A stretch of 64,000 bases of DNA from Acinetobacter sp. LoGeW2-3 (GTDB taxonomy: Bacteria; Pseudomonadota; Gammaproteobacteria; Pseudomonadales; Moraxellaceae), in the NCBI RefSeq assembly GCF_002688565.1, contig NZ_CP024011.1:62001-126000 (forward strand), in the 5' to 3' direction. This document shows, in pieces, positions 27,855-35,779 of the stretch. Every line of letters starts with the position of its first letter. The first letter of the stretch is position 1. The notes below the pieces were generated by a model that was not told the DNA's origin, did no database searches, and was given only the letters and a program-made list of their open reading frames with translations. The translations under genes were made by a program, and so were the position numbers.

Positions 27855-28898
27855 ATGATTTATTCAGTGCAATTTTTAAGGGGAATTGCTGCCTTAATGG
27901 TAGTAATAAGCCATGTAGCATTTAAAGGACAACAATATAATGTTGATACTCTACAATGGTATCACATAGGCGGTTCTGGGGTTGATTTGTTCTTTATCAT
28001 ATCCGGCTTTATTATGTGTCATACAACATATAATAAAGAGGTTAATTTTTTAAACTTTATGAAAAACAGATTCATCAGAATCATTCCTCTCTATTGGATA
28101 CTAAGTTTTTTTGCATTAATCGTTTTCCTTATTTCCCCTAACCTTATAAATTCATCTGGTGGAAAAACAGGAATTATAGAATCATTCCTATTAATCCCAA
28201 ATGGTAGTAAATTTTTAATTAATAACGGTTGGACCTTAAGTTTCGAGCTTTACTATTATTTTATATTTGCATTCTTTTTAATTCTCTTATTAAAAGACAT
28301 CTATAGATATATTTTTATAATAATATATTTTTCAGCTGCAGTGCTTTTAGGCATAATTTTACAACCAGAATCTGATTTTCTGATTTTTATAATGAATGAC
28401 CTCCTGCTTGAGTTCGCCTTAGGCGTACTAGCCTTTATTATTTTTAAAAATGTCAATCTTTCAAAATTTATTTCCCTATCTTTAATATTTATAGGAATTT
28501 TTCTATTAACTTATCAAAACTTTTATAAATTACCTGATTTCATCACTTTGAGATCATTAAAGATCGGAATCCCGATGTTTTTCATTTTTGTTGGATGTGT
28601 ATCTTTAGAAAATCTCCTGATAGCAACAAAATCACTATTATTTAACTTTTTTAATCATCTTGGGGATTCCTCTTACTCTTTGTACTTGGTTCATCCTTTT
28701 GTTTTGAGTCCAGTAGCAATGGTTTTAAATAAACTACATTTGGTCAATCCCTATTTATTTAGCTTTATATTGATTACTTTCTCTATCCTTGCAGGCTCTG
28801 CTACCTATTTCATTTTAGAAAAGCGATTAATTAAATTAGGTAAAAAACAATATAATTTCCTTAAATATTTTCTCCCTATCAATAGGAAAAATTTATAA
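27855..28898 (+). CDS. acyltransferase-3 family membrane protein
   Basis: A 347-residue polytopic protein of about ten hydrophobic helices. It begins with the family motif SVQFLRGIAALMVVISHVAF, whose R and H are key conserved residues, followed by GGSGVDLFFIISGFIM and NRFIRIIPLYWILS. Such enzymes O-acetylate or O-acylate LPS, exopolysaccharide or other glycans across the inner membrane. Like the preceding transferase it is very AT-rich, so the pair probably arrived together as an envelope-modification patch. The RBS is weak. The terminator at 28906-28935 closes the patch. Confidence 0.85.
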   Translation: MIYSVQFLRGIAALMVVISHVAFKGQQYNVDTLQWYHIGGSGVDLFFIISGFIMCHTTYNKEVNFLNFMKNRFIRIIPLYWILSFFALIVFLISPNLINSSGGKTGIIESFLLIPNGSKFLINNGWTLSFELYYYFIFAFFLILLLKDIYRYIFIIIYFSAAVLLGIILQPESDFLIFIMNDLLLEFALGVLAFIIFKNVNLSKFISLSLIFIGIFLLTYQNFYKLPDFITLRSLKIGIPMFFIFVGCVSLENLLIATKSLLFNFFNHLGDSSYSLYLVHPFVLSPVAMVLNKLHLVNPYLFSFILITFSILAGSATYFILEKRLIKLGKKQYNFLKYFLPINRKNL

Positions 28899-28905
28899 GA
28901 ATTAG

Positions 28906-28935
28906 AAAAGCCTGACACATCACTGTCAGGCTTTT
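28906..28935. terminator. bidirectional terminator
   Basis: A perfect 12-bp stem AAAAGCCTGACA/TGTCAGGCTTTT with a CATCAC loop between the convergent acyltransferase and DUF4142 genes. Confidence 0.88.
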
Positions 28936-28958
28936 CTCATATCTTTTATTAAATCAGA

Positions 28959-29549
28959 TTATTTCATCTTGGCAACGATATCTTCAGCCATTTGCAAATG
29001 TTTAGCCACGGCAGCACGCGTTTGTGTCAGCATTGTTTTCAGATCAGCATTTTTTGCATTTGGGATCAATTGCTTTTCAATCGTATCCAGCACTTTACGA
29101 TGTACGTCAACCTGACTGGTCATATAGTCTTTATCCGGTGCTGAAGATTGGCTTAACTTTTTGACGACATTATCACTGTCTTTTTGCAGGGATGTACTAA
29201 TGCTATTTGCTTGTGGTGTTAACTTCAGACTGCTTGCCAGTGTTTGAGCTTTTTTCTCATTTGCTGAATGTTCTGTAATCATCATCTGAGCATACTTACG
29301 CGCATCCTCTGTTTTCAGCTTGGGTAAAGCCGTTCTTGCCTGTTTAATCTCACCATTATTAGCGGTGCTTAAGACCTTTATCACTTGACTCTCAGTTAAA
29401 TTCTGATGAGCACTATGGGCTGCTTTAGACTGAGTTTTGCTATCGTTAGTAGATTGCTGATCCATTGCCATAGTTTGAGATGCAGCAAAACCTAATACTC
29501 CACTTACTGCAACACATTTGATCATCTTTTTCATTGTCATCGCTTTCAT
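28959..29549 (-). CDS. DUF4142 domain-containing exported protein
   Basis: A 196-residue protein with an N-terminal signal peptide (ending near SQTMAMDQ) and a DUF4142 helical domain from about residue 50: LTESQVIKVLSTANNGEI, then DARKYAQMMITEHSAN, the ferritin-like helices typical of the family, and HRKVLDTIEKQLIPNA. DUF4142 proteins are periplasmic, of unknown reaction, often linked to stress. The first ATG (29549) has AAGGA upstream; two more in-frame ATGs follow within six codons. Confidence 0.82.
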   Translation of the reverse strand: MKAMTMKKMIKCVAVSGVLGFAASQTMAMDQQSTNDSKTQSKAAHSAHQNLTESQVIKVLSTANNGEIKQARTALPKLKTEDARKYAQMMITEHSANEKKAQTLASSLKLTPQANSISTSLQKDSDNVVKKLSQSSAPDKDYMTSQVDVHRKVLDTIEKQLIPNAKNADLKTMLTQTRAAVAKHLQMAEDIVAKMK

Positions 29550-29925
29550 ATAGGCATCCTTCAGATTTTGTTATTTAGATAAGCCTTAATAAAGTAAGTG
29601 AGTTAGATTAATTACAGTGTAATATTTCATTAGATTTATGAGATGAATATATAAAGTGGCTATTAAGTTAAGTAAAATCTATTGAATATTGTTTTTCTAT
29701 TTTAATTCCCTTTTAATAATGCCTAATCTAAGTATAGAAAATTAATATAATAAATTAAAATTAAATAAATTTCCTTTACTTTCAATCGTATTAAAAAATA
29801 AGCTGTAAATTCAAATACAATAATTCTTTCTACACAATAAAAACGGAGCATAGGCTCCGTTTTTATTTAGCAGCTAACTCACCTAGATAATGAATAAATC
29901 AATAGTGAGTTTTTATGTAGCAACT
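29550..29925. other. 376-bp AT-rich gap with a terminator
   Basis: No gene supported. It contains the leader and promoter region of the DUF4142 gene and the bidirectional hairpin at 29839-29864 near the end of the DUF378 gene. Confidence 0.6.
29839..29864. terminator. bidirectional terminator downstream of the DUF378 gene
   Basis: A perfect stem AAAAACGGAGC/GCTCCGTTTTT with an ATAG loop, positioned to end the minus-strand DUF378 transcript. Confidence 0.85.
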
Positions 29926-30168
29926 TTAGTGCATTGTTCGTGTATGAGCTTCCTGATGTACATCATGACGGCCTAATTTAGTTGCAGTATAAATTAGATA
30001 AATCGCCGACAGACCGACTAGAACATAAATAATTCGTGAAAGTGCGCTCTGCTCACCGAAGATTGCTGCGACTAAGTTAAAGTCAAATGCACCAACTAAG
30101 CCCCAATTCAAGCCACCAATAATGGCTAATGCGTAGGCGATCCAGTCTAAAGTTCCAAGTCTTCTCAT
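29926..30168 (-). CDS. DUF378 domain-containing small membrane protein
   Basis: An 80-residue inner-membrane protein with two hydrophobic helices. DWIAYALAIIGGLNWGLVGAF is the DUF378 signature (GxxNWGLVG), and IIYVLVGLSAIYLIYTAT forms the second helix. The C-terminal tail is charged and His-rich. The ATG at 30168 follows GGAG; the frame runs to 30204 but those residues are not family-like. Function unknown. Confidence 0.85.
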   Translation of the reverse strand: MRRLGTLDWIAYALAIIGGLNWGLVGAFDFNLVAAIFGEQSALSRIIYVLVGLSAIYLIYTATKLGRHDVHQEAHTRTMH

Positions 30169-30739
30169 GATTTTTCTCCAAGCTAATATTTGATTAATTC
30201 TCATCCAAAATTATGCGAGCTTTAGTGGAGCAAATATGTAGTCTTGATGCTAAAAATCCCTCTTCTGTGTTGATCTATGTTGAATAAATGTCATGTTATA
30301 AGCATTAAATTTTAACTAAGTTGGTTTTCTTTGAATTGTTCGCACTATACGTAAACTAAATCACATTTAAGCTTTGAATTTTGCTATTTATCTTATACAA
30401 TCGATTAATTTCTAGAATTATTTATCTATTTAAAAATAATAACAGATTTGATGCGTTTCCCAATTTTACTATTCGGCTATAATTTTCTAATATTGCTTAT
30501 TTAAAAGTATTTTCAGTAACTTTCATCAGTTTAATCTTTGCCTCGTCTCTTAAAACATTGCCATGAGCAGCGATCAGATTTTGTATATTTAACTCAATAA
30601 AAATACAGATAAAAAGAAGACCAAACTTTATTACAGCTTGGTCTTCATCTTTATCTTTCAAATGCTATAGCGACAGTAAAAATCAGAAGGATATATGATT
30701 CTTTTGATTTAAATCCTGGAGGTTAGGCTTTAACCACTT
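30169..30739. other. 571-bp gap, no gene seen
   Basis: AT-rich and without a convincing reading frame on either strand. The only structure I can assign is the minus-strand terminator of the diguanylate cyclase gene at 30611-30646. Confidence 0.55.
30611..30646 (-). terminator. terminator of the diguanylate cyclase gene
   Basis: A 9-bp stem GAAGACCAA/TTGGTCTTC with a 13-base loop. Read on the minus strand it is followed by TTTTTAT, which suits the gene ending at 30740. Confidence 0.6.
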
Positions 30740-31696
30740 TTAGTTTATAAAATAGTCTGCTTCCAGCTTCGCTTTTTTCTTATGCTGATACATCTTCTTA
30801 TCTGCCTCGATAAAGACTTCATGTAGATCAGTGGTTAGCTGGCGGGCTGCATAGCCAATGGCGACATGAATATGAGCAGCTGCAAATATATCAGTGAGAC
30901 GACGATATAATACCGCCGCATCTTCAGCTTTGGTTTCAGGACATAAAATTGTAAATTCATCACCACCAATACGCGCAATCACATCATTGATACGCATATG
31001 TTCTACCAGAAAGTCTGCAGTACGCTGAATTAATTGATCCCCTGCATCATGTCCAAACTGGTCATTTACTAGCTTTAAATCATTCAGATCGATGCTAAAG
31101 ATTGCAGCTGGTAGGCCGTAACGCTGGCAACGCCCTTCTTCAGCTTCTAACAGCTGATCCCATGCCCGACGGTTATACAGTCCAGTTAAACTGTCGGTGA
31201 GCGCTTCTACCTCATAACGTTCACGTAAACGTCTCTGCTTATTTTCCCGTAATTCACTTTGCAAAATTGAACTTAATAGACTGCCTAAAAGCGAAATTAG
31301 GCCTGCATCTTTTATAATGTCTTCTGAATGGGGCACATCATCAATAGCGCAAATGGTTCCAAACACCGAACCATCTTCATTAAACAGCGGCTCACCAATA
31401 TAAGATTTAATCGATAATTTTTTATTGATTGGTGCTTTGGCATATAGCTCAATGTCACTAGAACATGGTGCTATTTTAGGAGTTTTGCCCTGTACCATGT
31501 GATAGCAGAATGAATCTGCCCAACGAAAAACCTCCCCTGGCTTAATATCATATTTTTCATTTTCAGCCTGAAGAATAATCCAATCCTCATTTTCTAAACG
31601 AGTGATCATCCATAGGCCAAAACCAAAGTGCTGATGAAGATATTGAAGTACTAATTTGCCCGCTTCTTCAAAATTGTGAAACTTTATCGTGTGCAT
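30740..31696 (-). CDS. diguanylate cyclase with N-terminal GAF domain
   Basis: A cytosolic enzyme of 318 residues that makes cyclic di-GMP from two GTP. The N-terminal GAF sensor spans about residues 5-150 (GLWMITRLENEDW, SYIGEPLFNEDGSVFGTICAID). The GGDEF domain follows from about 160: ALTDSLTGLYNRRAWDQL, then DLNDLKLVNDQFGHDAGD, and an intact active-site RIGGDEFTILCPE near residue 244. No RxxD inhibitory site is obvious before the GGDEF motif. The start is the ATG at 31696 with a weak RBS. The ligand of the GAF domain is unknown. It is a single gene with its own terminator. Confidence 0.9.
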   Translation of the reverse strand: MHTIKFHNFEEAGKLVLQYLHQHFGFGLWMITRLENEDWIILQAENEKYDIKPGEVFRWADSFCYHMVQGKTPKIAPCSSDIELYAKAPINKKLSIKSYIGEPLFNEDGSVFGTICAIDDVPHSEDIIKDAGLISLLGSLLSSILQSELRENKQRRLRERYEVEALTDSLTGLYNRRAWDQLLEAEEGRCQRYGLPAAIFSIDLNDLKLVNDQFGHDAGDQLIQRTADFLVEHMRINDVIARIGGDEFTILCPETKAEDAAVLYRRLTDIFAAAHIHVAIGYAARQLTTDLHEVFIEADKKMYQHKKKAKLEADYFIN

Positions 31697-31864
31697 GAAC
31701 AACACTCAACAACATGAGTATTCTTGAATACTACTTAGGGAGATTTAATAGATAAATTATATAAGAGTTGGAACAAAAATATGCCGATTATTTTGAATTA
31801 AGCCAATCGGTAAAAAAGATTTATGAACCTTTAATTGATCTCTTTCGCACTCTTCTTAAAAATT

Positions 31865-31892
31865 AAAAAACTGGTCAGTTGACCAGTTTTTT
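31865..31892 (-). terminator. terminator of pepP
   Basis: The stem AAAAAACTGGTC/GACCAGTTTTTT with an AGTT loop lies 13 bases after the pepP stop. Confidence 0.8.
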
Positions 31893-31904
31893 AATTATCT
31901 GGAT

Positions 31905-33239
31905 TTAAACAGCACGGGTTTTCGCCATCAGCACTTCAATATCTTCCACAGTTTTGACCACTTTGGCAGTTAATACCAATGGGCCATTTTTAGTTGCAAC
32001 CACATCATCCTCAATACGGATGCCGATGCCACGCCATTTTGGCTCAACTGTTTCATCATCAGGTGCGATATACAAGCCCGGCTCTACAGTCACGACCATA
32101 CCATCTTCATAAGGACGCCATTCGCTATCCGCCTTATAAGCACCGACATCATGCACATCCATACCTAACCAGTGGCCAGTGCCATGCATATAGAACTGAC
32201 GGAAACTTTCGGTCTCGATAATTTCCTCAATATTGCCTTGCATGATGCCTAGGTCTAGCAGACCTTGAACCAGAATTCGCACTGCGACATTGTGGGGTTC
32301 TTTATATGAGTTGCCGATTTGCACTGCATTAATCGCAGCAATCTGCGCATCTAGAACGATGTTATAAAGCGCTTTCTGTTCAGGGCTGAATTTACCATTC
32401 ACCGGGAAAGTACGAGTAATGTCAGATGCATAGAACTGATATTCACATGCAGCATCAATCAGCACCAGATCACCATCTTTCAGTTCTTTGTCATTTTCCA
32501 CATAGTGCAGGATGCAGGCATTTTCACCACCACCAACAATACTGTTATAAGAAGGTACGCAGCCATTTTTGCCAAAGACATAATTCAGCTCTGCTTCCAG
32601 TGCATATTCCATCATACCCGGACGCACAGTCTGCATTGCACGTGTATGCGCTTCAGCAGAAATATCAGAAGCAATCTGCATCAGTTCAATTTCATTGGCA
32701 TCTTTATGCAGACGCATTTCATCAACAATACGATCTAACTGAATAATCTGAGCGGGTGCAGATTTTCCTTTACGGCTTTCGCCACTGGCTTGTGTAATCC
32801 ATTTCGCTACACGCGCATCAAACTCTGCACTATGACCGACACGGTAGAACAGCTTGTCCTTGTTTTGCAATTTTTCCAGAATTTCTTCATCCAGCAGATC
32901 AATGGCATAAGCTTCATCCGCTTCATAGTCATCCACAGCACCATCAACACCAGCACGGTAACCGTTCCAGATTTCCATCTCGCGGTCGCGCTCACGACAG
33001 AATAGACTATAAGTATAGCCTTCTTCTTCAGTGTCAAAAGTTTCAATGACTGCCACAGCTTCGGGTTCAGCAAAGCCTGTTAAATAGAAGAAACTACTAT
33101 CAGCACGATATTTATAATCAGCATCACGGTTACGCAGTGCCACTGGACTGGTGGCGATAATTGCAATACTGCGTAGTCCCATTTCCCCGGCGAGGATGTC
33201 ACGACGTTCCTGAAATTCTGCTTGTGTCAGTTTCTTCAT
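31905..33239 (-). CDS. pepP: Xaa-Pro aminopeptidase P
   Basis: A 444-residue dimetal aminopeptidase that removes an N-terminal residue preceding proline. The N-terminal creatinase-like domain includes NRDADYKYRADSSFFYLTGF. The C-terminal pita-bread domain has the metal ligands in LVLIDAACEYQFYASDITRTFPV (two Asp), FYMHGTGHWLGMDVHDVG (His), VTVEPGLYI (Glu) and GIGIRIEDDVV (Glu). Length matches E. coli PepP (441). It lies downstream of ygfB on the same strand, as in E. coli, but ubiH no longer follows it. Confidence 0.95.
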   Translation of the reverse strand: MKKLTQAEFQERRDILAGEMGLRSIAIIATSPVALRNRDADYKYRADSSFFYLTGFAEPEAVAVIETFDTEEEGYTYSLFCRERDREMEIWNGYRAGVDGAVDDYEADEAYAIDLLDEEILEKLQNKDKLFYRVGHSAEFDARVAKWITQASGESRKGKSAPAQIIQLDRIVDEMRLHKDANEIELMQIASDISAEAHTRAMQTVRPGMMEYALEAELNYVFGKNGCVPSYNSIVGGGENACILHYVENDKELKDGDLVLIDAACEYQFYASDITRTFPVNGKFSPEQKALYNIVLDAQIAAINAVQIGNSYKEPHNVAVRILVQGLLDLGIMQGNIEEIIETESFRQFYMHGTGHWLGMDVHDVGAYKADSEWRPYEDGMVVTVEPGLYIAPDDETVEPKWRGIGIRIEDDVVATKNGPLVLTAKVVKTVEDIEVLMAKTRAV

Positions 33240-33349
33240 TGGCCCTTACTTCTTATCTGAATGCTATTCTTGAATAGGATTTGATGGATCGGTATAAATC
33301 AGGTGATTACCCAATTTATACCGGATTTTAAAAGCTAAATGATCATGCT

Positions 33350-33985
33350 TCAGCTTGGACGGTTCGGTGAGAAAATCTCAACCACCGATTGTGGCTGAGT
33401 TGGATCTTTAGCTTCAGCTTTCACTTTATTTGTAAAACGTTTCAAAAGAGGTGTTTCCTCTACTTCAACTTTTTTACGACCGACTGACAAGCTCACCGGA
33501 ATCAGACGTACAAATTCGTACAATTCCAGATAGCTTTCCTCACCTTCGGCATCATCATCAGAATCTTCAAATTCAACTGCTGCAACATCTTGTAAATGTT
33601 CAATCAGTTCCATTTCATCATCACGGATATGACCCGTTGCCAGACCAAAACCGAGCACTACGCCGGCACACCAGTCTGCCAGTGCTTGTACACGTTCTGC
33701 CAGACTATGTTCATCATCTGGAAGTAATGGAAGGTAGTCCAGCTCATCTTCAGAAAGTGAGTGGAACACGTCTTCCGCTTCACCCGTCAACAGTTCCAGC
33801 GCTTCAGCATCCAGTTCTGGTACATCTAAAGTTTCCAGGATCTGTAGCCATTCTTCGCTACTTGGCGCCTGAGTCACACAAACAATACCGGTGAGCAAAC
33901 CATGTAGTTCGCTTGGGCTGGAAATTTCCTCAATTGAAGAAAAATTGCGGTGCCAATCTGACCAACCTGAAATATCGTCTTGCAT
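33350..33985 (-). CDS. ygfB: UPF0149 family protein YgfB
   Basis: A 211-residue acidic protein of the UPF0149/YecA-YgfB family: SPSELHGLLTGIVC near the N-terminus, WCAGVVLGFGLATGHI in the middle, and an acidic linker. In Pseudomonas aeruginosa a YgfB homologue affects AmpC regulation, but whether that applies here is unknown. ATG at 33985 is preceded by GGAT at 7 bases; a TTG four codons earlier is possible. The C-terminal about 45 residues (basic, Lys-rich) extend beyond the usual family end. Confidence 0.85.
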   Translation of the reverse strand: MQDDISGWSDWHRNFSSIEEISSPSELHGLLTGIVCVTQAPSSEEWLQILETLDVPELDAEALELLTGEAEDVFHSLSEDELDYLPLLPDDEHSLAERVQALADWCAGVVLGFGLATGHIRDDEMELIEHLQDVAAVEFEDSDDDAEGEESYLELYEFVRLIPVSLSVGRKKVEVEETPLLKRFTNKVKAEAKDPTQPQSVVEIFSPNRPS

Positions 33986-34049
33986 TCGTTTATCCAATCT
34001 CTATACTGCTTATATATTACCTTTGTTTGCAATACTGTGCGACCTCGAT

Positions 34050-34607
34050 ATGTTAGAAGAATTACAGCGTCTACAAGTGCATATTGGCGTTTTGAAAACG
34101 CGCCTTGCACATCTGGAGAGCGAAAACTCCAGCCTGCGTGAAGAGCAGGACTCCTCAGTGAGTCAACATCAAGCCGAAATCAGTCAAAAAAACAGCATTA
34201 TTAGCCAAAAACAACAAGAAAATGACAGCTTAACTGAACAGTTAGCTGAATCTCGTTCACAATATCAACAGCTTAATAATGATGCAGCTGCACTCGCAGA
34301 CCGTTATGGCCGCCTGGAAAAAAGCTGCACTGATCTGAAAAATCGTTTTCAGGAAATTCTGGCTGAGCGTAATGAATTGCGTGCTTTGAAAGAAAAACTG
34401 CTAAATGAACAGCAACAGGCACATCAGGAAATTCAGCGTCTGCATCAGGAAACTGAGCGGCTGACTCAGAAGAATGAACATGCCAAAGCTAAAGTTGAAG
34501 CGATTATTCAGCGTCTGGCAATTCTAGGCACAGCTCAGGATCATCATGCACAGGAAATTCAACAATTGGCCCATCCGACTGAAACCACTGAGGAGGCGTC
34601 AACATGA
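34050..34607 (+). CDS. coiled-coil protein co-transcribed with zapA
   Basis: A 185-residue protein, almost entirely coiled coil: LEELQRLQVHIGVLKTRLAHLE followed by long E/Q/K-rich heptads to about residue 165. The N-terminal part resembles the short TIGR02449/ZapB-like proteins found before zapA in Pseudomonas, but it is more than twice as long. It overlaps zapA by four bases (ATGA). Context suggests a role at the division ring with ZapA; that is inference. I start at the ATG at 34050, 64 bp from the divergent ygfB start; the frame is open upstream but runs into ygfB. Confidence 0.7.
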   Translation: MLEELQRLQVHIGVLKTRLAHLESENSSLREEQDSSVSQHQAEISQKNSIISQKQQENDSLTEQLAESRSQYQQLNNDAAALADRYGRLEKSCTDLKNRFQEILAERNELRALKEKLLNEQQQAHQEIQRLHQETERLTQKNEHAKAKVEAIIQRLAILGTAQDHHAQEIQQLAHPTETTEEAST

Positions 34608-34891
34608 GCGAACAGATTGCCATTGATTTAAGAGTGATTGGGCATAGTTTCCGTCTAGCCTCCACAGCGGATCAGCGTGAGGAACTTGAACGTGCAGCGC
34701 AATTACTGAATGACAAATACGAGGAATTCCGTCGTAAAGCACCACGTATGGAGCCAAGTAAGTTGATCATTATGGTGGCATTAGAGCTGATGCAGGAAGT
34801 ATTGAGCATGAATAAATCTCTGCAACAGTACGCTCACTGCGAACGTTTGTTACAAACTATTTTAGAGGAAGTTGAGGAACTGACTGAATAA
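34604..34891 (+). CDS. zapA: cell division protein ZapA
   Basis: A 95-residue ZapA, which binds and bundles FtsZ at midcell. The N-terminal IDLRVIGHSFRLAS matches the FtsZ-binding beta-hairpin region, followed by REELERAAQLLNDKYEEFR and a long C-terminal helix for tetramerisation. Divergent from ygfB and upstream of 6S RNA, as in E. coli. Coupled to the coiled-coil gene by a four-base overlap. Confidence 0.92.
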   Translation: MSEQIAIDLRVIGHSFRLASTADQREELERAAQLLNDKYEEFRRKAPRMEPSKLIIMVALELMQEVLSMNKSLQQYAHCERLLQTILEEVEELTE

Positions 34892-34988
34892 ACAGATTTT
34901 TTGTTTAAACTTCATCCGATCAATGGTGAAGTTTACAGTTCCAACACAGCATAGAGTTGCCACGTAAACATTATCGTTTATACTAAGT

Positions 34989-35172
34989 CTAACTCTGGGA
35001 TGTTCGCCAGCGGGTCTATTCCCCTGCCGATACTAACACCTATGGGTGTGGTCTGTATATTTAGAGTGTATGCCCATCTTCGTATGGGAAACCCAGCAAG
35101 TATACGTCGCATCCTCCTTGAACTCATCGGGTTCAGGGTAACGACACATGCAGCGGCATCTTCGGAGTGTTT
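34989..35172 (+). ncRNA. ssrS: 6S RNA
   Basis: About 184 nt that bind sigma-70 RNA polymerase as a promoter mimic. The 5' arm CTCTGGGATGTTCGCCAGCG and the 3' arm GCAGCGGCATCTTCGGAG match the closing stem of E. coli 6S. The internal CCTTGAACTCATCGGGTTCA hairpin followed by GGGTAACGACACATGC matches the conserved 3' half. Position directly after zapA is the classic location. The ends are estimated from the E. coli alignment recalled by eye. In E. coli ygfA follows immediately; here two minus-strand genes intervene. Confidence 0.9.
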
Positions 35173-35248
35173 TATTTTTTTAGAATATGAGCATCTCTAT
35201 TCTTCGCAATATTATAAAAATAATCTCCTTTTTAAAGTTTAGCCTTAT

Positions 35249-35710
35249 TTATTCAATTCTATCTATCAGCTTGATTTCACGTGCCAATTCCATCTCCATT
35301 TCAGGCAATACTTTTTGCAAGAATTCAATTGTCGCGCTTGCCTCTTGTACTGAAATTACTTTTACCTTTACTAGTTGTCGCAGGGTTTCTAGCATTTTAC
35401 TGACTTCTCTTAGGTCTGGCTGTTTGCCTTGACTAAGATGATTCGAGATTTCTGCCAACTGCATATAGAGAGCATCACGTTTCTGTATGAACTGCTGATT
35501 TTGTTGTGCAAATTTTTGCTCATTTTCAAGAATAGAAGCTGGACTCTGCAGCTGTGATTCTGTTTGAATTAATACAGCATGATCATTCGAACTATAGTGT
35601 TCTGTTGTTGAAATATCATTTTCATCATTCATGAGCAGAAACATCAGCGCTAGCCCACTGAATAAGATCATCACAATCCCGATTATTATATTTTTATTGT
35701 GATTAAGCAT
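35249..35710 (-). CDS. hypothetical membrane-anchored protein
   Basis: A 153-residue protein I do not recognise. Residues 8-27 form one hydrophobic helix (IIIGIVMILFSGLALMFLL), so it is probably an inner-membrane anchor with the rest periplasmic. The soluble part is rich in Q/E and helical, with a possible coiled coil around residues 60-95, and ends in a conserved-looking MEMELAREIKLIDRIE. It sits between 6S RNA and a beta-propeller gene and shares their region but not necessarily their transcript: an uncertain hairpin lies in the 69-bp gap before it. Confidence 0.55.
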   Translation of the reverse strand: MLNHNKNIIIGIVMILFSGLALMFLLMNDENDISTTEHYSSNDHAVLIQTESQLQSPASILENEQKFAQQNQQFIQKRDALYMQLAEISNHLSQGKQPDLREVSKMLETLRQLVKVKVISVQEASATIEFLQKVLPEMEMELAREIKLIDRIE

Positions 35711-35736
35711 TTCGCATTTGTCCTAGAATTCATCTT

Positions 35737-35765
35737 AAAACAGTAGAGCCCCCCCCTACTGTTTT
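35737..35765. terminator. hairpin between propeller gene and membrane-protein gene
   Basis: The perfect stem AAAACAGTAG/CTACTGTTTT surrounds a 9-base C-rich loop. A T-rich run follows on the plus strand, but the genes here are on the minus strand, where no T run follows. Its function is therefore unclear. Confidence 0.4.
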
Positions 35766-35779
35766 AGACTTTTTTATTT

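Noticed and set aside
35000..35242. 80-codon plus-strand frame after zapA
   Set aside because: It overlaps 6S RNA, whose conserved arms explain the sequence.
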